Shown here: positions 16,290 through 25,064 of the stretch, one piece after another
Position numbering within the stretch: the first letter of the stretch is position 1
Layout of the letters: each line of letters begins with the position of its first letter
Assembly: GCF_024490875.1 (NCBI RefSeq)
Contig: NZ_JACCLX010000009.1
Location: 1-42,124 of the forward strand
DNA: 42,124 nt
Direction: 5' to 3'
Origin: Methanocaldococcus sp.
GTDB lineage: Archaea > AGJL01 > Methanococci > Methanococcales > Methanocaldococcaceae
Position numbers and translations under genes: made by a program
Notes under the pieces: model-generated
The model's database searches: none
What the model saw: only the letters and a program-made list of their open reading frames with translations
Told to the model about the DNA's origin: nothing

Positions 16290-19200
16290 TGTATTAGAAC
16301 ATATAATAAATAAAAGTCCTGTAGTTGATACACAATCAGCTGAAAGTTTAATATATAATCCTGATTTAGTCGTAGATAAATATGAGAAACATTTAAAAAC
16401 ATACATAAGAGTTGATGATGAAGAATTTGATCGTAGATTTGTAAAAAAAATTAAAAAAGGAAAAACTGTTAAGGGATATATTTCCGCTCCTTATGGTTAT
16501 GGAAAGACAAGTAAAGCTCTAAGTTTATGGGAATATTGTAAAAATAATAATATATTAGCTGTTCCACCATTTAAGTTTGATAGAAAACTTGATACAATAA
16601 TGGATGCTGTCTATGGATGGACAAAACATGTTTATAAACATATATATCCTGAATATGTAGAAAAAATTGAAGAAATTTATAGAAAATATAAAACATTAAG
16701 TATAGAAAAAGAGATAGATGAACTGGCAAAAAAAGAACACTTAACAAAAGATGAAGCGAGAAGAATAATTAATAGTTTCATAGAAAGAGGTAAATTAATT
16801 ATGTCAATAACTCCAAAAGACCTAATGAACTTTCTAAAGGAAATATATGATCTTATAAAAGAACATTATGACGGATTAGCAATTTTTGTAGATGAAGTGC
16901 AAGGTATAAATAATATGGAAATTATTAACGATTTAAGAAACTTTATTTTTGAACTTAGTATTAGTAATATAGGATTAGGTATATTGTTCATAATTCCTGA
17001 TTATCAATTAGAAGATTTAAGCATAAGAGCTGGGGATTTAATTGACAGATTACGAAAAGATGGATTCTGTTTAAATTTAGCAAATATATATAATGTAGAT
17101 TTTGCAGAAAAATTATGGAAAAAATATGGCGAACTTTTAGGGTTTAATCCTTATGATATTATAACAAAGGATTGTTTAAGAAGTATTGGTGAGATATCTT
17201 CAAGAGATGATTTAGGTAAAGGTCCAAGAACGGTTATTGGAGCATTTAAGTGTGCTTGTATAAAATATAAAGAAAAATTAGAACCCTATTCTCTATTTGA
17301 TTTTGTTGACGATATCTTAAATGGCAAAATTGCATATATACAACAAAAATATTTAGATGCCTTAAATGAAGGTTTATCTTTGAATAAGGTTAATTCTGAA
17401 GAAAAAAGGAAAGTTATTAAATTGTTGGGTGCCTTTCCAAGAGGAGTTTCTGATGATATAATAAAAAAGTATGGTTTATATAAAGAGTTTGAAGAACTTT
17501 CAGATGCTTACTATGGAACTGAAATTCTTTATGCTATTGAAGGGTATTCATTAAAGGGTTTATTAGATGAGAGTTCTAATGATTATGTTGAACAACATAT
17601 AAGAAAATTTAGACATGTATTTAATGAATCATGGGAAGATGAAATGATTGATGCATTTGTAAATCATTTATTGCCTAAAATCTTTCCAAGAAGAAAAGGT
17701 CCTCAAATTATAGGATGGTCATTTAGTCCAGGAATTCCTATAAACTATGGATATTATCATCGATTAATTGGAACTTTTAATAAGAAATATCCTAATAGAA
17801 TAGTTAGTGTATATTCTTTAAAGAAAGAACCTGGAAAAAGAGATCTGGAGTTTATTAAAAATTTAGTAGGCGATATTTCATCAGATATTGAATTTAAATT
17901 TATATTAGATAAAAATATAGACAATAGTGATTTAATAATTAATTACAAAAAAGGAGAGGTAATTTTTAAATTTAATGTTTTAAAAAGAGTTGGAGAAAAT
18001 AATTTACCTGGTGAGTTAAAAAAACTTCAACAGTATGTTAAACCACAAGAAGTTACACCTATGTTTATGCTATGTTTATTAGATTATTTTGGTAAATTAA
18101 AAGAAAAAGAAGGAGAGTATATAAAATATGAAGGTGAGATTAAATTCCTAAGAGATATTCTTATAAAATATTTAAAAAGATTTTTGTTTTCTGATGAATT
18201 AGCAGAAAAGCATGAGATAAAAGCAAGATCAGAAAAGATGGTTGAAGAAATATTTAATAGAATCTGTGAATATAAATTTAAAGATTATAAAACATTAATT
18301 CATTCTACAAACTGGCAAAAAGATTTAGAGAGATATAGAATGTTATTAGAATCTCTACCAATTTCAAAGAGAAGAGGAGATAAATTTGAAACTACTAAAA
18401 AGAACTTAGTTTCTAAATTAACTGGTAGTAAAAATCCAAGTGTTGCAGGATTTGACGAAGAATGTAAAAGCGGAAAATGGAAGGATTTAATACACTTAGA
18501 AGAGTGGGGTAAAAAAGATAAAATTGTTGTTAGATTAAAAAAACATCCTCTTGAAGAAAAAATATTAAAAAATTTTATTGAAAAATGGACGCAACCAATA
18601 CATATTGATGAAATAATTAATTATGGAATGACCTTAGGATACACTCGAGAAGAAGTTGAAGAAATTTTAAAAATCCTTGAAAGTAGAAGATACATTGAAA
18701 TTAAAAAAGACTATATATTTAAGCTTGAGGAGATAACAAATACTGATGTTTTAAATAAATTTGATGAGGTTGAAAAACTTGCAAAGGATGTAGTAAATCT
18801 CTATAAAAAATATGGAAAGGATATTCCAAAGATTCCTATAAATCTATCTAAAAAAGAAGAGATTCTGAATCAGAAAAATTCTGATTTATTATACAAGGAC
18901 TTAGAACTTTTAGAAAGTTGGGAAAAAACTTTAAGAGGTTATTACGAAATAATTAAAAATGAAATAACTAAAAATAAGGAAGAATTACTAAATGAAATCT
19001 TAAAAACAAGAGAAAAAACTGATGAACTAAAAAGAAAAATAGAAGATTTAAAAGAGGATATTACAAAGACACATTATGCATTAAGTGATGTATCAAAACA
19101 TCTAAAAGAACTATTAATGAGAACAAAAAAGAAATGTAATATACTATCAAAAGAGTTATTAGAATTAAGAGAGATTATAACATCTTCAAGGAATCTTGAA

Positions 19201-20118
19201 GCTCTAGCAGAGATTTTAAAAACTGCTAATAAAAAAATGAATGAATTAAAAAAAGAATATGTCGATATTAATGAGAAATATAATAAGTTTAAATCCTGGT
19301 TAGCTATTCTTAGAAAATTGGAAAAATTATATGAAAAAATAGACACTTATAAAGAATATCTTGATATTGACAAAGAATATGAAAGATTCAACGAATTATT
19401 AAATGAAATAATAACTAACTTTGCAAGGGATGGTGAAAACTACCTGTATATGGATAAAGATGTTGAAAAAGACATTGAATTAATTGAAAGTAATATAAAG
19501 AAAAAAGAGAGTAATTTAAGAAATGAATTTAATAGGATTCAAGACGAAATAAAAACAAAAATGAACTTTTTATCTAATTCATTAAAATTGTTGGATATCC
19601 CTTCATATTCATACAGAGAAGCATTTAGTATTGAAGATAAAGAGACGGCATATCAAAATCTTGTAAGAAATGTAAGAACGTATCTTCAAGATTATGTTCT
19701 AAACAGAATATATGATTACATAGTATCATTAAAGACAGACGTAGAAATAAAATTGGACAATGATGAAAACTATCTAAAAACACTAAATGAGATAGAAAAT
19801 AAATTAAACAGCATAGATCTTGATGTTATAAATAATATCGAGAACATAGTAGATATTGTTGAAGAAGTGAAATCTAATATACTTGAAATATGGGGGGAGA
19901 TAGATAAAGTTAGAAAAGAGATAAAGAGAGAAATTATTGAAAAAAATAAATCTGATAAGCTAAAAGAAGAAGAAAGGAGAATAATTGAAGTATTAAATAA
20001 ATATGGTGAAATTTCAATTAAAGAACTTGCAAAACATCTAAATATGTCTATTGAGGGGACATTAAAATGTCTATTGAATATGGAGGAGAATATAAAAATA
20101 ATTGTAAGGAAGAAATAG
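16279..20118 (+). CDS. Giant AAA-type ATPase with coiled coil and C-terminal winged helix (BrxC/PglY-like)
   Basis: A 1279-residue protein, the scaffold-like ATPase of the island. Walker A is SAPYGYGKTSKAL (about residues 69-81) and Walker B AIFVDEVQ (201-208), with a RLRKDGF segment possibly acting as sensor or arginine finger. The middle is a long alpha/beta region without motifs I know. Residues about 860-1220 are strongly heptad-like, charged coiled coil. The last 45 residues resemble a winged helix (IIEVLNKYGEISIKELAKHLN). Size and architecture recall the BrxC/PglY ATPases of BREX systems, but I see no direct signature and call it only similar. The start is ATG 16279 behind GGGAGGATAT; the frame is open further upstream inside the previous gene. 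Confidence 0.78.
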   Translation: MDISVLEHIINKSPVVDTQSAESLIYNPDLVVDKYEKHLKTYIRVDDEEFDRRFVKKIKKGKTVKGYISAPYGYGKTSKALSLWEYCKNNNILAVPPFKFDRKLDTIMDAVYGWTKHVYKHIYPEYVEKIEEIYRKYKTLSIEKEIDELAKKEHLTKDEARRIINSFIERGKLIMSITPKDLMNFLKEIYDLIKEHYDGLAIFVDEVQGINNMEIINDLRNFIFELSISNIGLGILFIIPDYQLEDLSIRAGDLIDRLRKDGFCLNLANIYNVDFAEKLWKKYGELLGFNPYDIITKDCLRSIGEISSRDDLGKGPRTVIGAFKCACIKYKEKLEPYSLFDFVDDILNGKIAYIQQKYLDALNEGLSLNKVNSEEKRKVIKLLGAFPRGVSDDIIKKYGLYKEFEELSDAYYGTEILYAIEGYSLKGLLDESSNDYVEQHIRKFRHVFNESWEDEMIDAFVNHLLPKIFPRRKGPQIIGWSFSPGIPINYGYYHRLIGTFNKKYPNRIVSVYSLKKEPGKRDLEFIKNLVGDISSDIEFKFILDKNIDNSDLIINYKKGEVIFKFNVLKRVGENNLPGELKKLQQYVKPQEVTPMFMLCLLDYFGKLKEKEGEYIKYEGEIKFLRDILIKYLKRFLFSDELAEKHEIKARSEKMVEEIFNRICEYKFKDYKTLIHSTNWQKDLERYRMLLESLPISKRRGDKFETTKKNLVSKLTGSKNPSVAGFDEECKSGKWKDLIHLEEWGKKDKIVVRLKKHPLEEKILKNFIEKWTQPIHIDEIINYGMTLGYTREEVEEILKILESRRYIEIKKDYIFKLEEITNTDVLNKFDEVEKLAKDVVNLYKKYGKDIPKIPINLSKKEEILNQKNSDLLYKDLELLESWEKTLRGYYEIIKNEITKNKEELLNEILKTREKTDELKRKIEDLKEDITKTHYALSDVSKHLKELLMRTKKKCNILSKELLELREIITSSRNLEALAEILKTANKKMNELKKEYVDINEKYNKFKSWLAILRKLEKLYEKIDTYKEYLDIDKEYERFNELLNEIITNFARDGENYLYMDKDVEKDIELIESNIKKKESNLRNEFNRIQDEIKTKMNFLSNSLKLLDIPSYSYREAFSIEDKETAYQNLVRNVRTYLQDYVLNRIYDYIVSLKTDVEIKLDNDENYLKTLNEIENKLNSIDLDVINNIENIVDIVEEVKSNILEIWGEIDKVRKEIKREIIEKNKSDKLKEEERRIIEVLNKYGEISIKELAKHLNMSIEGTLKCLLNMEENIKIIVRKK

Positions 20119-21020
20119 AAAAAATAAAGACTCCATGTTACTTAAAAATAAAACATAAACTTTCTCTTCTATTTTTTGATTTTGAAGACATCTCTTATAA
20201 TGATTTTTGGTCGATGGTAGATAATCCAAATAAAAAACTTCCTCAGAAAAAATTTGTTATAACTGATAAATTTGACTATAGACTACCTATTTATGAAATA
20301 GATCATAATCCTTTTACGCCAGAATTAAATAAAATTATTAATGAAAAATATCATTTAATTGAGAAATATGTTAGGACACAAAAAGATATTAAGGATTTTA
20401 TCATTAATTATGTAAATACTAAAACCCCAAAAACTGTTATCTTGTATCTTATTGATGGATTATCTTATTGGGATTACATAAATGCAGAGATAAATTATAG
20501 TGCTGAACCTATATTTGTTAATGGAAAAACAACAACTGAAAATGGACTTAAAAATATAGTTTATGGAAAAAATGATATACCTATCGCAAAGGAACTTTAT
20601 AAATTTGGATATAAAGGATATGGACAAACATATTGGAATAGAAAAAATAAATTAACGGACATTTTATTTAGATACATAAGTGAAAAGAACATTTTTTATT
20701 ATGATGAGGATATATACAACATCATCACAGAAAATAAATTATTAAAAAAATATATTCAAATTTATAAGATTGGATTAGATGATGATGCACATAAGTTAAG
20801 AGAAGTTAGTAAAAAAAGCATAATTAATAGAATAAAAGAAATATTTGAGAATGTAAATATCTTAATAGATCATCTAAATAAAACTGATCAGTCCTATCTC
20901 ATAGTAATTACTGCTGACCATGGTATAAAGTGGGACTTTACAAAAAAATATAAAAAAGGTTCTCATGGGAATATATCATTTGAAGAGTGTTTTGTGCCTT
21001 TAATTATAATTGAGGGGTAG
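20067..21020 (+). CDS. Compact PglZ-like protein (alkaline phosphatase superfamily)
   Basis: A 317-residue metal-dependent hydrolase-like protein. The two-metal ligand set of the alkaline phosphatase fold is visible: Asp130 in LYLIDGLSYWD, a nucleophile threonine in GKTTTENGL (155-157), GLDDDAHK with Asp238-240 and His242, ITADHG with Asp284/His285, and SHGN with His300. PglZ proteins of BREX and phage-growth-limitation systems have this core, but are usually 700-900 residues; this one is the core with only a 120-residue N-terminal extension. It overlaps the giant ATPase by 52 bases, and a GAGGGG ribosome site lies inside that gene. HerA follows after 2 bases. Confidence 0.85.
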   Translation: MSIEYGGEYKNNCKEEIEKIKTPCYLKIKHKLSLLFFDFEDISYNDFWSMVDNPNKKLPQKKFVITDKFDYRLPIYEIDHNPFTPELNKIINEKYHLIEKYVRTQKDIKDFIINYVNTKTPKTVILYLIDGLSYWDYINAEINYSAEPIFVNGKTTTENGLKNIVYGKNDIPIAKELYKFGYKGYGQTYWNRKNKLTDILFRYISEKNIFYYDEDIYNIITENKLLKKYIQIYKIGLDDDAHKLREVSKKSIINRIKEIFENVNILIDHLNKTDQSYLIVITADHGIKWDFTKKYKKGSHGNISFEECFVPLIIIEG

Positions 21021-21022
21021 TT

Positions 21023-22183
21023 ATGTTATTTATTGGGAGAGAAAAACTAAAAGATAGGTTAGGTGAAGAGGTTTATATTGATGCTTCAAAATCTCATGCA
21101 ATTTTTATTTGTGGTAAAAGAGGTAGTGGTAAAAGCTATACATTGGGAGTTTTAGTTGAAGAACTTCAAGAAAAACATCCTGATTATTTAAAAATTATTA
21201 TTGATCCGATGGGAATATTTTGGACTATGGTAGAACCAAACGAAGAACAAGAAGAAAACCTTTGGGATTGGGATTTATATCCAGAAAGATATTCTATAAA
21301 ATTAATAGTTCCTGGGGAAATAGACAAAAGATTTGATGAAGATGTTATAAGAGAAATGAAAAATAGAGGAGTAGAATTCAAAAAACTTTTATTAAATCCT
21401 TCTGATATTTCAGCTGAGGGTTGGTGTGATTTATTTAATTTGAATATAAATGAAATGATGGGAATTGCGTTATATAGAGCAATTGATAATATTGGGAAGG
21501 ATTTTTTTACAATTGATGATATTATTTATGAAGTAGAAAGGGACACAAAATCTAAAGAAACTACAAAAGAAGCATTAATTAACCGTCTAAATATGGCAAA
21601 AAAATGGGGTATTTTTTCAAATGAATATATACCAATAGAAGAAATTTTTGAAAGAAACACAATAAATGTTATTGATTTGAGTGTTATTGAAAGTGGAAGA
21701 TATGGATTGAGAGATTTAATTGTATCGATAATTGCAAAATATTTATTTAACCAACGATTGAAATCAAGAAAAAAAGAAATGTTAAATTTACCATCAAAAA
21801 TGCCAAAAGTCTGGTTATTTATAGATGAAGCCCATAATTTTATTCCTTCTGGAAAATCAACATTGTCAAAAGAAATACTAATAAGATGGGCAAAAGAAGG
21901 TAGACAACCAGGATTAAATTTAGTCATAGCTACTCAACAACCCTCAGCAATTGATAATGAGGTTTTAAGTCAGTGTGATATTATTTTTGCACATAAAGTA
22001 ACAAATAGGGAAGATATAAATGCATTAAATAAACTTAACCAGGAGTATATGGGAAAAGAATTAAAAGTGTATATTAAAGATTTAAATAAAGGAGAATGTG
22101 TATTTATTGATGATGAAAAAGAATTTCTAAAAATAATAAAGATAAGACCTAGAAAAAGTAGGCATGGTGGAGGAGAAAAATAA
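21023..22183 (+). CDS. HerA/FtsK-type hexameric DNA translocase
   Basis: A 386-residue HerA-like ATPase expected to form a hexameric ring that moves along double-stranded DNA. Walker A CGKRGSGKSYT (residues 30-40), Walker B WLFIDEAHNF (264-273), sensor ATQQPSAI (303-310) and the arginine-finger region RWAKEGRQPG (288-297) are complete. It lacks the N-terminal HAS-barrel of the chromosomal HerA that partners NurA. This matches the shorter HerA versions in defence operons, where they pair with nucleases or other effectors. It is the last gene of the operon; no nuclease gene follows. Ribosome site GAGGGG before ATG 21023. Confidence 0.92.
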   Translation: MLFIGREKLKDRLGEEVYIDASKSHAIFICGKRGSGKSYTLGVLVEELQEKHPDYLKIIIDPMGIFWTMVEPNEEQEENLWDWDLYPERYSIKLIVPGEIDKRFDEDVIREMKNRGVEFKKLLLNPSDISAEGWCDLFNLNINEMMGIALYRAIDNIGKDFFTIDDIIYEVERDTKSKETTKEALINRLNMAKKWGIFSNEYIPIEEIFERNTINVIDLSVIESGRYGLRDLIVSIIAKYLFNQRLKSRKKEMLNLPSKMPKVWLFIDEAHNFIPSGKSTLSKEILIRWAKEGRQPGLNLVIATQQPSAIDNEVLSQCDIIFAHKVTNREDINALNKLNQEYMGKELKVYIKDLNKGECVFIDDEKEFLKIIKIRPRKSRHGGGEK

Positions 22184-22400
22184 TTTTTTTGGTAATAATC
22201 ATTAGTATGTTAGTCAAATTTTTAACCTACTTAATAAATTTTCTTATTTTTTATTTTATTTCTTTTCATTCATATATTTCTATAATCACATTTTACATTT
22301 AAAGAAAATTTTTTATAGTATTAACAACATAAATATATTTTATATTATAATAAATTTTAAAACACTATTTTAAGTAAATTTAAAAAATTAAGGTGAAATG
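22184..22400 (+). promoter_or_regulatory. Intergenic region between the island operon and the DUF505 gene, with probable TATA box
   Basis: This 217-base gap ends the island. It is T-rich just after the HerA stop (probable terminator) and holds a TATA-like AAATATATTTTATA at 22331-22344, about 57 bases before the DUF505 start. The AGGTGA ribosome site is at 22391-22396. I see no direct repeat or integration site marking the island boundary. Confidence 0.4.
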
Positions 22401-24125
22401 ATGTTTTTAAAGAAGAGACATCTTGAAATTTTAAGAGAAATGAAAAAAACAGATGTTCAAGAGGAAATTAGAAAGAAATTACCAGAAGACTTTAAAAGTA
22501 GAATCCTTGAATTGTTTATCTTAGGATTTGTAGAATTAGAAGATGGAAAAATAACATTTACAGATGCTGGAAAAAAGCTTATGGAAATCGTTGATAAATT
22601 AAACATTGAAGAATTACCAGATGTTTTCGTCGATACTGAGATAATAAAGATATTACAACTATTTGAGGAAACTAATTACATTCCAGAAAATTGGAAAGTT
22701 TTACTGAAAGAAAGACAGATGTTAGATGAAAATGAAAATTTAAATGAAATTGGAAAAGAAATACTAAAAATATTTACAGAAACACATCCAGTTCTATACT
22801 TAACAAAAGAAATTATTGACTTTATAAATAAAATTCCTAAAATTAGTACATTAGAAGAGTTGATTACTCACAAAAACACTGTAGAATATGGAGATAATAT
22901 TGTTAATGCACTCCAAGCAATGAGAATGCTCTATATATCTCCAAGAACTGAAAGAGGGCAGGCATATACAACAACAAAAACAGCAGATTTAGCATTAAAA
23001 ATATTGTCTTATGTTAAAGTATTTAATAGACCATTAATTTTAAAGGGTAGTGATATTGAATTATTAAGATCGGGAGGAACTTCAAAAGAACTTGATGAAA
23101 TGGGTTTCCATGATGAGAGTGGAGTTACAGAATTAGGTAATGCGATGATAGATACTTATGAATCTATGGGAATTGTTGAAAAAAAGACATTGCCAATTTA
23201 TGTATTAGACGATGAGATAAAGGTTTTAGAAGGATTGCTTAAATTAGAGGAGATTAATAAACATACTCCCGATATCTTACCAACATACAGTGAAATTCAG
23301 AGAAGAGTAGATGTTGAAGATCTTGGAGAAATTTTGCACACTCTTGAATCTAAAGAACTAATAGAAAGAAAGTTTATGAAAAATAAAGATACATACTGGG
23401 TTACAAACTGGGGTAGAACAATAGTAGAGTTAGGAGTCGTTACAACTGAGGGAATAAAGGCAATAACTTATGCATTGAGTGGAGATGTTCCAATAGCTGA
23501 GTGGGTTTTAGCAGGTAAAGAAGAAGGTTTAATAAAAAAAGGAGTTACTCAAAAAGGACATACAATGATTAAATTCTCAAAGAGTATTAAGAGAAAGCCC
23601 TATTTAACTAAATATGATATTGCAATACTTTTAAAAGTTCCTAAGGGGAAATATATACATAAAGATGAAGTTATAAAATTAGTCCAAGATCTTGTAGGAG
23701 GAGATGAAAAGGCTATAATTAAGGCTATTGGAGAAGCAGAATCTAAAGGGTTCATTGTAGAATTACAAAATAAAATTATAAAACTTACAGACCTTGGAAC
23801 TGATGTTAAGACAGCAATAGAATCTGCAAAAATTAATGAACTATTATCAACAAAGTTTGGTATAACTCCAACAACGTTCAACATATTAAAAGTAATTTAC
23901 AATAATTTAGATAAATTTAATAAAATTTGGAAGGAAAGTAGAGAAGAGAGAGGTTATAAGGAGGATGAAGTAAAACTCATTAAGAAGTATCTAAGTTTAA
24001 GTGATGAAGAAATTCACAAAGCTCTTGTTATTTTAAGAGCATTAGGATTCCTTGGTAAAAAAAGTATTACAAAAGCAGGAGAGATCTTAGTTAAGGCTTA
24101 TGAAAAATTATATTCTTCCTCATAA
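22401..24125 (+). CDS. DUF505 family protein
   Basis: A 574-residue soluble protein that resembles the DUF505 family of methanogens; function unknown. It reads as several repeated helical units with winged-helix flavour, for example FTDAGKKLMEIV, VTELGNAMIDTY, VTQKGHTMIKFS, LTDLGTDVKTAI and ITKAGEILVKAY. Each is a 'T-x-x-G' turn followed by a helix, as at the end of wHTH domains. This suggests a tandem array of DNA- or RNA-binding-like modules. ATG 22401 fits the ribosome site better than the adjacent ATG 22398. It lies outside the island operon, with its own promoter. Confidence 0.75.
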   Translation: MFLKKRHLEILREMKKTDVQEEIRKKLPEDFKSRILELFILGFVELEDGKITFTDAGKKLMEIVDKLNIEELPDVFVDTEIIKILQLFEETNYIPENWKVLLKERQMLDENENLNEIGKEILKIFTETHPVLYLTKEIIDFINKIPKISTLEELITHKNTVEYGDNIVNALQAMRMLYISPRTERGQAYTTTKTADLALKILSYVKVFNRPLILKGSDIELLRSGGTSKELDEMGFHDESGVTELGNAMIDTYESMGIVEKKTLPIYVLDDEIKVLEGLLKLEEINKHTPDILPTYSEIQRRVDVEDLGEILHTLESKELIERKFMKNKDTYWVTNWGRTIVELGVVTTEGIKAITYALSGDVPIAEWVLAGKEEGLIKKGVTQKGHTMIKFSKSIKRKPYLTKYDIAILLKVPKGKYIHKDEVIKLVQDLVGGDEKAIIKAIGEAESKGFIVELQNKIIKLTDLGTDVKTAIESAKINELLSTKFGITPTTFNILKVIYNNLDKFNKIWKESREERGYKEDEVKLIKKYLSLSDEEIHKALVILRALGFLGKKSITKAGEILVKAYEKLYSSS

Positions 24126-24251
24126 TCTAATTTTTTTATTCTTAAATATAATTTATATATTTAAATATGTTATTCGTATTAAGCATTCATTAATAAAGAG
24201 AAATATAAGAGTTATAAATATGCTCATTTGATAAAAATTGAGATGATAACT

Positions 24252-24623
24252 ATGAAAATTATAAAAAGTGAATATGACAAAATTAAACCATACATTACTA
24301 AGGATGGCTCAATAATTAGAGAACTAATACATCCAAATACCCATGGAGATGTAAAACAAAGTTTAGCAGAGGCTATAGTTCCAGTAGGTTCTAAAACTTT
24401 ACTACATAGACATCATAATTCAGAAGAAATATATTACATTTTGGAGGGTAGAGGATTGATAACTTTGGGAAATGAAAAATTTGAAGTCAAAAAAGGAGAT
24501 GCTATAGTTATTCCTCCAAAGACCCCGCATAAAATTGAAAATATCGGTAATGTTCCATTAAAAATATTATGTTGCAGTTATCCTCCTTACTCTCATGATG
24601 ATACAGAAATAATAAAGCCATAG
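24252..24623 (+). CDS. Single-domain cupin protein
   Basis: A 123-residue cupin with both conserved motifs: motif 1, HRHHNSEEIYYILEG (metal-binding His, His and Glu), and motif 2, GDAIVIPPKTPHKIENIG. Small cupins of this kind may be isomerases, dioxygenases or ligand-binding proteins, and nothing here narrows the substrate. The frame opens at TTG 24228, but ATG 24252 has the best-placed ribosome site (GATGAT). It is separated from its neighbours by about 100-base gaps on both sides, so probably monocistronic. Confidence 0.85.
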   Translation: MKIIKSEYDKIKPYITKDGSIIRELIHPNTHGDVKQSLAEAIVPVGSKTLLHRHHNSEEIYYILEGRGLITLGNEKFEVKKGDAIVIPPKTPHKIENIGNVPLKILCCSYPPYSHDDTEIIKP

Positions 24624-24725
24624 AGGTTCTTTATTAAAACTACAAAGTTATATATAGTTGTGTGTAAAAGTGTGTAATTTGCATCCATATTATTTGAAAA
24701 TATAAAAAATTAAAGGAGGGTAAAA

Positions 24726-24938
24726 ATGAAGGTGGATATAAAGATAAACGAGGATTTTTGTAAAGGTTGCGAGATTTGTATAGTAGTATGTCCAAAAAAA
24801 GTTTATGAAAAATCAAAAAAATTAAATAAAAGAGGTGTCTATCCTCCAATCCCTGTAAATGCTGATAAATGCACATTATGTAACTTATGTATATTACAGT
24901 GTCCAGATCAGGCTATATCTATTGAGGTGCAAAAATAA
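24726..24938 (+). CDS. 2[4Fe-4S] ferredoxin, KorD/PorD-like
   Basis: A 70-residue ferredoxin with cluster motifs CKGCEICIVVCP and CTLCNLCILQCP. The spacer segment KRGVYPPIPVNADKC resembles the delta subunit of 2-oxoacid:ferredoxin oxidoreductases (KorD-type), although no alpha, beta or gamma subunit genes are nearby. A strong AGGAGGG ribosome site precedes the ATG and a TATA-like AGTTATATATAG lies at about 24647-24658. Confidence 0.88.
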   Translation: MKVDIKINEDFCKGCEICIVVCPKKVYEKSKKLNKRGVYPPIPVNADKCTLCNLCILQCPDQAISIEVQK

Positions 24939-25064
24939 CAAAAATATTCTTATAGATTTTTATTTATAAATTTATCAATTACAATTTAACAATTAGAAAA
25001 GGATATAATTAAGTTACTGACTTAAATTTTTATTATTATCAAATATATTATGAGAGATGAGATA

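Noticed and set aside
11988-22183. Insertion sequence or integrative element carrying the operon
   Set aside because: I found no transposase, integrase, tRNA target or direct repeat at either end, so transfer is inferred from codon use only.
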